The position numbers were made by a program, and so were the translations under genes. Shown here piece by piece: positions 53,550 through 64,000 of a stretch of DNA of 64,000 nt. Source of the DNA: Telmatactis stephensoni (Eukaryota > Cnidaria > Anthozoa > Actiniaria > Isophelliidae). How positions within the stretch are numbered: position 1 is the stretch's first letter; each line of letters starts with the position of its first letter. The stretch spans positions 1,106,068 to 1,170,067 of the forward strand of contig JALIZF010001884.1 in the NCBI GenBank assembly GCA_029948255.1. Direction: 5' to 3'. Below the pieces are notes generated by a model. That model was not told where the DNA came from, ran no database searches, and worked only from the letters and a program-made list of their open reading frames with translations.

Positions 53550-56500
53550 TCAAATGCACCCAGAATTTTTATTGACCTTTGGGCACTCACTGCACCTCCA
53601 TGGGTCTTCTAGTGCTGGTAAGGCTTTCAGATTGGTGCATTGCCTAAAAAATAGAGTTGAATTAATGAATTTAACTTTATTAATAAAATACATGAAAAAA
53701 ATATTTTTGATAATAATGACTGACTGAGAACTGTAACACCAGTGCAAAAATAATTTGCAATACCAGTGAAGAAATCTGTAATACCAGTGCAAATTACATT
53801 TGAATTTACAGTCCCAAAAATAGTCTGAAAATGATTTTTGTATTGTTTTTCTATTGTCAACAGCAATAAGCATGAAATCTGCCAACTTTTCAATCATGAA
53901 ATATAAACATCTTGTAGAGTGCTTGTATGTTTGATAAAAATCATAAAACTTTGAGGATTTTGTTGTCAAGTAAATAAATTATTGTTGAACAATGCTACAC
54001 ACACCATCAAGCATATACAAGCAAAAGCGAGTGCTCAAAGTTTTTATTTTAATTTTATCATGTATATTATTAATAGGTTTCATAAAACAAAAAATTTCTA
54101 GTTCAACTTAATTTGCACTTGCGTGTTTTTCAAAGAGTTGAAATGGCACTTACCCTACCAACTTGTGCGATATTGATACTCTTTAAAAAACACTTGTGCA
54201 AATTGATTCCAGATTGAATTCTTAAACTTATGACAACCTGTACTAATGTCATCCTTCATGCTGCATTAATGATATTCACAATTACTTACAAGTGATACCA
54301 TTTGTGGCAAACATCACACTCCACCCATGGATAATCATCAGACTCTTGGATCTTGGTTTTTCTTCTGCCCTTTGAAACCTTCTTCTTGGGAGGGGATCGT
54401 CCTTTGCACTTATTGCAAAGATAGATGGCATCCTCTTCTTCTACAAGTGTTATATTATGGTGTGAGTTTATTGTATAAATCAAGTATCTAATCAATCTCC
54501 AATCAATGTCTAATAGAGGTCTGATATATGTCTACATTTAAAATGGTGTTATTAATAGACCTTTTTCAAGTTAAGAAAATAAAAGACTTTATCAAGCATA
54601 GAATTTCAAAAGATGAACACTTATTCATGTGAAAGCTGCGATGCACATGTACATAAACATCTGTTGGTGTCACAAATTATCTTTTGAAAAGGAGGCCATT
54701 AGTAAATACCTTCTGGATCCACAGTTGATGCAACTGCACCAACTGTCCCTTCTGCAAAACTAAGGCGGCGGCGTCTTTTTGTGGCCTCTTCGGTACTCTT
54801 ATCACTGGAAAATTCTTCTGGGCTACTCTGGGCAATGTTTTCTGTAAGAAAATTATTCGATGCTTCAATTTTTTTTGTTAAATAAAAATAGACTTACTTT
54901 TGAGCAAATGCAATTGTTACATCCAATTAATTGTTCACTGAAGCACATCCAATGAATTTGTCATTCAATCAATACAAGCATAGGCTAATTATTCAAACTA
55001 CCATGTTTAAGTCCCTATGAAGGAAATTATTTTATTTTTATGTTGAAAATCAAATCTTTTTAGGTAGCAATAAGACAGTGTCAATCTTTTAATATTTTCT
55101 GATTTGACTTCCCAAATTGCAACATGCATAATAATGAGATGACGTAAATTAAGGAATTTTCTTTAACTTCTTGTGGCTTCTACAACAAGTGTTCTCCATT
55201 ATTAGATAACCAAGCAATTAATTCAGTTTGTATTATAATTAAAAAGCATGGTTGATTATATATAATTCATACCTTCATTAGCTATCTTTTGCTTGCCAGA
55301 TTCGTACCCCTGTGTGTAGTAAAAGGTTTTCATCAACAAAAATGATATTAATATTACAAAATTAAAAACAAATTTAATTAACTCACCACTTCAAAACCTT
55401 TCCTTCCTCTTGGAGTCAAATCCAAGTAGGTCTTTTTAGACACTGGTGTCAGCCCCTTATTAAATGTAAGATAAGAATTACAAAGGAGACACTGCAAACC
55501 ATTATTATAAATCATTTTAAGAAACTATTAAGGACTCCACTATAAAATTGTTGTGTACATATACATTACACATGCACATGTGTACATTAGATTCACCTGG
55601 GTTCAGACCTTTCTTTACAATACATGCACATATACATTATTGCCAAAATTTATAACAGATAAAGCCTAGTTTCAGAGTTATTACAACTGTTATCATTGAA
55701 GTGTGACCTGTGAAGTTTAAAGTCTTGATTCAGAACTAGCATTCTCACGGATGTCAATCAAATCATTCAACCAAAACAAACAGCGATTTGGACACAGAAA
55801 CCAAGAAAATATCTTGTACTTACTTAGGAACCATTCATTTTTTATTGGGAGGGGGGGGGGGGGCTGGTGGTTTTTGGAATTTTTGCCCCAGTGTCCAGCC
55901 CCCCCCCTCTTTGTCATACAATTTTTTTATATGGCCCCCCTCTTAGTTCATGTTTCATTTACATGACCCCTCCCCCCACACACTACAACCACTGAAAATT
56001 ATGAAATGTTATTGGAATATGTATTTTTGCCTTTTCATTATCGCAGGCGTACCAGGATAACATTGACATTGGATTATTAGTCATCATTGCTGTTATCCTC
56101 ATATGTGTTAAGCAAAGGAAAATATAAGCTCATTATTGTTGAACAATATTAGAGAGTAATATTACATAATTTATATATGTGAGCGCAAAGCGCGAGCCGC
56201 TCACCTGAAATTTTGAGTAAAGATGTTTCCAGAGGCTATTTTCTAAAAGGATTCTACTACTAACATTTATTTTCAAATGCGAGCGCGAAGCGCGAGCCAC
56301 TCAACAGAAATTTTGCCAGAAAAGTACTTCGTGGTGGCTCCATTCTGGTTGATTTGATAACAAAAAGGTGCTGCATAAACTATTTTTTTGCATGAACCTC
56401 CCCAAATAGTCAAAAAGTTTTTGCTTGGCCCCTCATTATATGGCCATTTTTTCAAGTGTCCCCCCTAAAAAAAACAGCAGCTCCCCCCTCCCAATAAAAA

Positions 56501-59500
56501 ATGAACTGTCCCTTAGGAAAATACAAAATTTAAGCTTTCTAAATGAAAGTTAAGTTTTTTTTTATTTGAGAGTAAAATTGTCTCTCAGACGTTATTTGAT
56601 TGACATCCGTCTTAATGCTAATTGTTTTCAAATGAGACTTTGAACTTTACAGGTCGCACTTCAACGATAATGGTAGTAAATTATAACATACATTTCAACC
56701 AGAATTTATGCTGGTATTCAGATCACACTTGTTATCAACAGAAAAAAGTGCAATATAGCAACAAGCATGTGGACCGGAATGACCATTATTATGTTATAAT
56801 TAGTTTTACAGAAACAAGTGTGATTTGAACACATCATCATCATAAAACCAGCATTCATTTCAGTCTTAAGTTAATGCTTAAAACTTAATTTGCAACAACA
56901 ATTTTTTAATTAAGTGTATAAAAAATATAAACTGATCTTACCTTACTGAAATTATTTTCAGCTGCTTGCACTTCTACTTTCTTTGTTTTGTATTGATAAC
57001 TGGATGCTGCTATTGTTTTGAAAAAGACATTTAAATTAGCATGCCAAGCCCTTAAAGAGCTATGTATGCAATAGATACTGTACAGTAATAACAAAAACAT
57101 GATCATCGGGTAGAATGAAGTGGCATGAGATCATTGGAAATCAAAACTCTGATACAAAAGAAATACATATTTAGGTCAAGGCATTTGATTTTTTTGGTTT
57201 CTCAAATTGCCTGTAGTACCTACAGATAGCTCTGTTATAACATTTTTCAAGTTCACGGAGCATTAAAATAAGGCAATCATATCACAATATCTCAATTATT
57301 TTATAAATTATATCAGATAATGCACTAATGTGTCAAATGGGCTTAAAAGTAAATGTTCTTTACCAAGTACTTCAGACAATCCATTAACTACTTCTGTCAG
57401 AAGTTGAGTGTTTTCAGGATCAATCTCAAATTCATCAGACACTCTTGATGCTTCAAGTCGTGGAAGGTCAGTTGCAGCTGTTGTTTCTATTAATCCACAT
57501 CCTGTGAATTAATTAGGTTAAATATTAATTAGAATTAACTTTGTTATAATACAGTACACATAAACAGGTACACCTCTCTCTTAATGTATATAAGTTAGAG
57601 AGGAGATATTTAAAAAATTAAGATCTGCTATTGAAAAAGCTCTCGATAGCCTGCATGACCCTGATCTGGTCTTTAGCAGGTAGATCAGATCAGGGACATG
57701 GAAGCTTAATGTCTTCATTAGACTATTTGAGTCTAGCAACAATTGAAGGGTTCACTGTTAAAGTGGCCTAAATGACTTTTTGATGGATGTCCTGAGATTA
57801 ATTTTAGCATAGGAAAGTTAATGATACCATTTTGTACCATTGAAAAAGTATTATCAAAAAGTCACTTGGGCCATTTTCACATGGAACCCTTCAATTGTTG
57901 TATTTTACTATGATGTCACACCAAAAACAATCTACATGTATTGTCTTAATGCTAAGAATCACGGTCATGCGAGGAGGCAACTTAGTAAAAATACCAATAA
58001 AAACTGCCTAAATGTGTTTTATGGAACATTGTGAAGCAATTACTGCCATAAGGTGCATTACCACCATTTGTACCACACAACTTTGTGCATGCAAACTGTG
58101 ACATCATAGTAAAATAGGACAATTAAAATCAGCTAAGACTTTATTGGCAAGAGGATAAAATTATTAAATACACCATTTAAATAATTATAGAAAACAATAG
58201 AATGTAATTAGCATGAAGTAAATATTTAGTGTGTTTGCACACTTTTACTGCTTATACAGCTATAAATGTGGTTATCATAAGCAAAGTTAGCTTGGAGCAG
58301 ATTGCCGGTCGCTGCACACGCACTATTGCTGTATTGCCCTTGTGGTCAGTCATTGCTCAGCATTGCTGCTTGTTTGTTGCCTTTGCCCCACCCACCCTCC
58401 TCTGGGATAGAAGTATAGTAAGTATAATTTTCCACTGCTAGTGTGACAGGTGCTGAGGTTGACCCATGGCTAGGTTGCCATGGTTACCTCTTGCCAGTTG
58501 CTAGCATTGCTATCGCCTCATTGCTTGCTAGGGCACCTACCCTCTATAATATTAAGTAGCAACAAGTTAATAGCAATTTTTAGTGGAAAATATATAATAT
58601 AATATTCAATACAGTTAAATTTGGATGCAGTTTAATTTTGTTCCTTACTAGAATCGATTTGCCTCAGAAGGCGTTCATCCAGAACTTCTCTTGGGATTCT
58701 GTGTGCCTTAGCTTGCTTTCCATGCCTCTTATCCCTTTTTTTCACATCCTCAATAGTACATTCATTGCTTGTTGCAAAGTATACACTAACAGTCTTGCTC
58801 CCCTTATCAGAGATGTTGCTAAGGTTATCTTTAACTTCCTAAGAAAACAGATTTACACCACAAGCATTAAGCCTGTTATCTGAATAAACCTTTTTTGAGT
58901 TTTTTCATACCGCTGTAAAATTAGACAACAGACGGATTTGCACAGGGTTAGCCTTGAGTCAAGGTAAATTATTCGAAAATACCAGCACTATAACACTAAG
59001 AACAATACAGAAATCAATTTCATTCCCATGGGTCTTTCTTGAAAAGGAGGCTAACCCTGCAAAAATGCGCTTTTGTCAAGAAGCTCAGCGGTCTCTAGTA
59101 ATTGGAAACTGGACTATTCAAGTATGTAAAAAATAATATCAAATAACAGATAGTGGAGACTATTTAAATCATCAATCAATCATCAATCGTGTCATAGGTA
59201 AACCAGAATTCTCATCTTGTTATTCATCAATATGATCAATTTATTATTATTCATTATTTCTGGTATAGAAAGTTGCTGATTAGCTTAAATTAGGTAAAAA
59301 CACCAAATAAATTTATGTTTCGATGCTCCAACATGCCATACAAATTATGTTTTTATAACTTGCCTGCCCAGTTACATTGGGAAATGAGACATAGTGCTGG
59401 AGTGTAGAGCAATCCCTTGTACCAAATCTCCATTAACCTTTAGGTTTATGATGGGATTAATCCACTGTAGGGGATTTTCCTGTAAAAAGAGGGAAAAAAA

Positions 59501-62500
59501 TACATAAACGAAGTCTGATTCTGCATCATTAATTAAGATTATAAATAGTTTCACAACACTCAAGGAAATCTCACAATCTGACTGATTGGAAGCCACATTG
59601 TGCTGGCATGTTCTATTGTGGGTGCTTATTCTATTACCCCAGTTTAAACCATGTGGTTGTAATAACTTGAATTATGAATATTTTGTTATATGAAATCCAA
59701 TGACTATAATGTTGCACATCTGTCAATAAAATAATTAACATGTAATGGCTGCACAGGATTTGCAAAATTGTTTTCTTCTTTCATGGGACAAAAAACTGTC
59801 TAAAATCTCTTCATCTAATCTTCACTTGGATTTTATATAACGGAAAATGAATCAATATGCATATTTACTGAAACAAAGTACAAGTCCATTGTTCAAGTGC
59901 TTAAAACAAGTGTAGGATGTGTGGGAGCAAAATGCAAGTAATGCTACTACATCATCAAAGTATAATGCTTACATGTACATCAGCATGGTCAAGTTTTGAC
60001 TGTATGGCCAACTGCAGTCTTTCCCAAAATGTCTGGCCTTTATCAGGTGGTATAACTGAGCTTGCCAGTCTTGAGACAGGTAGGGTCAGATCAGCTACAG
60101 ACCAGCAGAAAGATGAAACATGATTGTAATAAAAAGTGACCTTAAAGTGATATAAACTTCTTATAAAACTTATAATTTATTACACACAGGAATTTCCAGT
60201 CCTCTGGTATAAATCAATTCCCTTCTAGCAGAGGCTCCCACAGATGACCCTGTCAAGAAAAAAATGGAGCCTCTGCCTAGCAACCCCAGTTTCTTTGTTG
60301 AGCATGTGCTTCGGTAACTTAGCAACGCACACACCTCAATAAACAAATCTTCGTTATCCTATAACATTAATTTTATTTTCTGCAGATATTCAGCAAATCT
60401 AGGGAAAAAACTATAAGGGATGTCAAATGGCTGCATGGCAATTTTTATTTAATTTGAGAAATACATACATATTCCAGGCAAAAACATTCGCCAAATGGGT
60501 GAATAAACAACAGCTAATTAACCTCAGGTCACTTCTGCTCATTTCTCAGATTTCGTACAAAACATTGTAAAAAGTTCCAAATTCTGATCTTGCATTTATG
60601 ATAGAAATGAAAAAACTGAGAATATACGTCCTAAGTTGATTTTGTCCATGCCACAAATGGTGAAGTTCCAAGACGTTTGAAAACCTTGAAAACCAATACT
60701 TTTCTTACGAACATACATGTGATTTTATTGTCCAATTACAACAGAGCCTTTTCTAGTTGAAACTGGTTTTGAACTGGTTTGCTTTGTCCACGGTAACTTG
60801 TATAAGGCGGCATTTCAAAGAACTGGGGTCGCTAGGCAGAGGCTCCCTTTTTTTCTCTTCAGGATCATCTGAGGGAGCCTCTGCTAGCAGGGAAGTAAAT
60901 CATCACCCTTTAACCAATATTTAATTGTAATTCCTCACTGATTTTTTGAGTGTATATGATTAAACTATGGATTAACCTCAGGTTAGACCTACAGGTCAGG
61001 TTTTCATGGCTTACCATGGTAAGAGTACAAGAGCAGCATTGCCCCCTTGTACCATCTTGGCTGCTGCCCTGGAATCTCCCTCTCAAGTACAACCCTTAAT
61101 TTTGCAACGAAATCTTCGTTGCCCTTTTCTGTATAAACACAGCGGTGCTTCATTACCCATGCCAAGAGAAATCCCTGCAAAAGTAACATATCAAGTTACT
61201 TTGGAGGTACAAGAACTGCACACGTAGGAATATGGAAGTTTTCTTAAATCCACTTTGATTGATAATACTTAACGAATATACACCTATTTCAAAAAAGGTT
61301 GTCACTGCTAAGAGCGATAGGAGATAGGTAATAGGTCATTCCAAGACCGCAAAGCACTATTGATTTCTAATTGATTTACATATGAATTGCCAAATATTTG
61401 ATGGAAGAGTGTAAAGAAAGATTTAGGATGGCTTAATTAAGAAACCAATAGTGCTTTGCGGTCTTGGAATGACCTATTACCTATCGCTCTTAGCGGTGAC
61501 AACCTTTTTTGAAATAGGTGGATGCTTTACAACCTATTAATTGCAAAGAAGTCTGGAAATTGAACTACAACATAAAAGCTGATTTACCTTGTTTTCTCTA
61601 ACCAAATCCTCTAGCTCATACAGTCGATACTCATTTTCCATGCTAAAATTAGGATCTTTCATGTAATCCATTCTCAAGACACGGCCTTGAATTCTAAAAA
61701 TATGGTAATTACAGGTAACAAGATTTAAATAATCTGGAATTCAAAGTCCACCCTGGTTTCAAATCCATAAGCTACTAACAGTACTAAGAAGCATGATTGT
61801 TGTTTTCCTAAATCTTTGTGTGTCTTTTGGTTTTGTTTTCAGAGTAATATCGTACAACTTATAACTATTAAAAAAAGAACTAGAACATGTTGTATTACGT
61901 TTTAAAAAAAAAGTCAATAACTCGATCATTAAGGCAAACGATGAAAATCGCAACTGTAACGAGTGTCTGAATCTGATAAAGACTGGTCTTAATTTACATC
62001 AATTTCAACCTTGATTTCTCTGTGATAAATAAAGATATTTTTGATTTTCTTTTTAATAATTCTTGGTTTTCACCTACATCATCAAAATATTTCCAGAGCT
62101 TTGAGTTTAATAAAAAAGAGCAAAATTGTAAAACTATGTAACTTCAGTTCAGTTTCAGTTTCAGTTCAGTTCACAAACTACGTCATTACAAAGAAATGTA
62201 TGGGGCCGCCATATTGGTGTACAACTGTAGTACACAAACATGGTAGACAATAAATAAGATTGGAAAAATCATTTAAAATAACAACTTAATCATATATATT
62301 GATACAGATACCGAGTAAACAATGGTTGTATTCATAGAGCAAGTCAAATGTGTGTTTACTTCTAACAAATTCATTGTTTTACGTCCTGAGGAAAATCCGT
62401 GAGTGTTGCATGACAAAGTTTTTACCTTAATTGATAACTCATAAACCAAGCGAGGAAAGTTTCTCAAATATTCAAGAAAAAATTCTCTTCTCTCAACATC

Positions 62501-64000
62501 CTTCATACTAAATTGAATGTGATCAATATGAAGCATTTTTTTTTTCAATGACGTCACATGAAAACCAAGAATAGAACAAATCATTTATGTGTTGGAGATT
62601 TTTTTTATAAAGAACTTGATATCATGCACTCTCTCTCTCTCTCTCTCGTTCTTTACACTACACATAAATGAGCAGGAGAGTTTTATCAGGTTCATAATAC
62701 CACACAGCAACAGGCCAGGCCCATAGTTAAGTTATTTTAACAGTTTCAAAAATTCCATGAATTCATAAGAACATTTTAAAATTGAGAAGAAATATCACAC
62801 ATGGATTTTTCAAAAGTAACAATTAAACTATTTATGTTGAACGTGATCTTATGTTATTATATGGCTAGATAATTTCCTGAATTCTGATTGGCTAACGCAT
62901 TGTCTGTATTTTGCCATATCAGGACCGCTGTCCCGGATGAAAAGAAAAGTTTGCGTTTGGCAATTGTTTTAGCGGGACTTCTCAAAGCCATATAATAAAT
63001 AAGTTATTAACCTCGTTTGCTCGGTCTGCATGGGATAATATCAGACCTCGGTCTTTTCGTACAGACCTCGCTGCGCTCGGTCCGTACTGTCAAGACCTCG
63101 GTCTGATATTTTCCCATACAGACCTCGTGCTCGGTTAATAACCCTTTAATATCTGATCATGCACATACAGTTCTATTTATGTATTTGTTAAAGTCATCCT
63201 CATAAAAAAATACTAATGAACATAGAATTGGTTAATATACATATAAATTGATTAAGTGATAACTTAATTTATTATATAGATATCGATGAGATACCAGGTT
63301 TTCTCCAGTGTCGAAAACTTGATATCAATCACATGTGAAGATATCATATCTTTCACATGTGAAGATATCACTGTTGGCATAGTAACCGGTATTTTTCAAC
63401 GTTACGGTATTTTTAAGTTGTTTTTCTTATTTAAGTCTCATCGATATCTATATAATAAATAGAACATTACATGGCCGCTTGGAGATACTAATTTTATACA
63501 TACATACATACATACATACATACGTACATACATACATACATACATTAATCTGACATTTAATAACTGGTGTATTCAGTATATCTCAACGTCACTGAAGTCT
63601 TCAGTGCTATATTCACACTCAACCCTCAGATAATCATATGAGTTTCCAGTAGCTCAGTGGTAGAGCATCCGTCTAGTTAATCGGAAGGTCGTGGGTTCGG
63701 TTCCCACCTGGGGCTCAGATTTTTTCTGTAGTGTTTGATGTTGTGTTGTAACATGGAGTTATCACTTAATCAACTAATGAACATATAATAAGAATACATC
63801 TAATAATAAGGATTAAAAGACCTTATGAGGTACATGTATAAACCCACATGCATGTGACCAACATGGTCAAGTGATCACTCTAATAATATAAAATGAGTAT
63901 ACAGATTACCTTTCGCACTCTTTGGAGTTGGTGGAGAGCAACAAACTCCCCCTTGGACAGAAAGCCCTGTCTGGCTTGATCCTGAGTGAGTCCACTATTG
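53550..64000 (-). CDS. PHD-finger gene, at least 13 exons, 5' end beyond the window
   Basis: Exons on the minus strand, in transcript order: 64000-63910 (partial), 61693-61588, 61174-61015, 60094-59973, 59479-59376, 58818-58649, 57501-57364, 57009-56942, 55455-55387, 55309-55273, 54841-54710, 54440-54290, 53643-53550. All have GT-AG borders and phases agree, giving about 480 residues. The 58818 acceptor was chosen because the stronger one at 58838 breaks phase. The visible N-terminal half is Leu/Arg-rich and well conserved in style (RGSLLLSTNSKECERI, EYRLYELEDLV, GFLLAWVMKHRCVY). The middle is charged. A basic segment (KRRRRLSF) follows. The C-terminus is a PHD finger split across exons: CNKC, then VECDVCHKWYHL, QC, and DPWRCSEC, fitting C4HC3 with the usual Trp. 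PHD fingers read histone H3 tails, so a nuclear chromatin role is inferred. I do not recognise the rest; transposon origin is possible. Confidence 0.72.
55680..56695. mobile_element. Outer inverted-repeat element in PHD intron, split by a Harbinger-like MITE
   Basis: 55686-55780 and 56590-56690 are inverted copies (CATTGAAGTGTGACCTGTGA against TACAGGTCGCACTTCAACG, and GGATGTCAATCAAAT against ATTTGATTGACATCC). The intervening 686-bp element at 55827-56512 inserted within its interior. Confidence 0.75.
55827..56512. mobile_element. 686-bp Harbinger-like MITE
   Basis: Ends GGAACCATTCATTTTTTATT / AATAAAAAATGAACTGTCCC extend about 30 bases into G/C runs, and TTA flanks both sides (55824-55826, 56513-56515). 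GAGCGCGAAGCGCGAGCC-type palindromes occur near 56184 and 56281. Confidence 0.85.
57738..57905. mobile_element. Palindromic MITE in PHD intron
   Basis: ACAATTGAAGGGTTC at about 57739 and GAACCCTTCAATTGT near 57900 are perfect ends; arms of about 60 bases include TGACTTTTTGAT / ATCAAAAAGTCA. Confidence 0.85.
60219..60893. mobile_element. 675-bp MITE with about 78-bp inverted ends in PHD intron
   Basis: CTAGCAGAGGCTCCCACAGA...GGAGCCTCTGCCTAGC at 60226-60285 is mirrored at 60829-60887. Within each end the AGAGGCTCC core itself appears twice in opposite orientation, so the ends can also fold on themselves. Confidence 0.85.
61281..61520. mobile_element. 240-bp palindromic MITE in PHD intron
   Basis: CCTATTTCAAAAAAGGTTGT at 61284 is complementary to the end near 61519; arms of about 83 bases are almost perfect and include ATAGGTAATAGGTCATTCC. 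Confidence 0.92.
62628..62649. repeat. (CT)n microsatellite
   Basis: Eleven CT dinucleotides following GCA. Confidence 0.95.
62990..63150. mobile_element. Palindromic repeat rich in CAGACCTCG
   Basis: TTATTAACCTCGTTTGCTCGG at about 63004 and CCGAGCACGAGGTCTG (complement of 63118-63133) define inverted ends. CAGACCTCG occurs four times and ATATCAGACC is mirrored inside. Confidence 0.75.
63268..63456. mobile_element. 189-bp MITE with TATAGATATCGATGAGA ends
   Basis: TTATATAGATATCGATGAGA at 63270 and TCTCATCGATATCTATATAA ending near 63453 are perfect 20-base inverted ends. TCACATGTGAAGATATCA is repeated inside. Confidence 0.88.
63497..63545. repeat. (ATAC)n microsatellite
   Basis: About twelve ATAC tetranucleotides with one ACGT interruption. 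Confidence 0.95.
63644..63716 (+). tRNA. tRNA-like sequence, degenerate; pseudogene or SINE head
   Basis: A box TAGCTCAGTGGTAGAGC and B box GGGTTCGGTTCCC are excellent matches to pol III internal promoters. D and T stems pair well. The anticodon loop could be CTAGTTA (AGT, Thr), but the anticodon stem has a mismatch and the acceptor stem (TTTCCAG with CTGGGGC) has a mismatch plus two G-T pairs. No intron. This fits a tRNA-derived SINE or tRNA pseudogene better than a working tRNA. Confidence 0.5.

Noticed and set aside
58638..58883. Plus-strand 81-codon frame
   Set aside because: Antisense to a phased minus-strand exon of the PHD gene.
62426..62520. Minus-strand exon-like piece (MKDVERREFFLEYLRNFPRL) with donor AAG|GTAAAA
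   Set aside because: Its exit phase does not fit the next PHD-gene exon at 61693, whereas the exon at 63910 fits directly. It may be a skipped or unrelated exon.

Overview
The window is animal nuclear DNA: AT-rich, intron-containing and heavily loaded with transposable elements. The most likely source is an anthozoan cnidarian such as a stony coral or sea anemone. This is inferred from AIG1/GIMAP-type GTPases with C-terminal CaaX-like ends, from several large lineage-type gene families (HMGXB3-like Cys-rich, SAP/SWIM/YqaJ, a PHD-finger gene and a long unnamed family), and from the mix of CR1/L2-like LINEs, Ty3/gypsy, tyrosine-recombinase (YR) retroelements and short palindromic MITEs. Nothing looks bacterial or viral. 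The species cannot be fixed from sequence alone.

Layout. 1-829 is a 106/108-bp tandem array. 1.2-5.3 kb holds transposon remnants and a possible minus-strand promoter. 5.5-7.1 kb is a 16-bp minisatellite fused upstream of a two-exon coding region. 8.7-14.5 kb is a transposon graveyard: a minus-strand LINE endonuclease split by a MITE, a decayed Ty3/gypsy copy cut by a LINE, and an 836-bp TTAA element. 15.4-30.5 kb is one large gene (here 'gene X', six exon pieces, about 1287 residues when the insertions are skipped). It has been broken by an 8,272-bp TTAA-flanked transposon, a TGA nonsense codon and a minus-strand LINE. Inside the TTAA element sits a YR retroelement (gag with an intron, RT/RNase H remnants, tyrosine recombinase, 190-bp terminal direct repeats), whose gag is split by a 986-bp palindromic element with a 5-bp target duplication.

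31.5-35 kb contains a 325-bp inverted repeat and a 1.8-kb near-perfect palindrome, both bracketed by 217-bp direct repeats. 35.3-38.0 kb has two convergent AIG1/GIMAP-like GTPase genes. A short G-rich region separates the second from a divergent SAP-SWIM-YqaJ gene (38.4-41.0 kb) that carries two frameshifts and ends in a truncated Ulp1-like segment.

43.7-50.2 kb is a well-preserved nine-exon plus-strand gene resembling HMG-domain protein 3-like proteins. 53.5 kb to the right edge is a minus-strand gene of at least 13 exons ending in a PHD finger, with at least five MITE-like palindromes in its introns. Exon joins for gene X, the HMGXB3-like gene and the PHD gene were checked by hand for GT-AG and reading phase. 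Family names rest on recognition of motifs, not on a database search.
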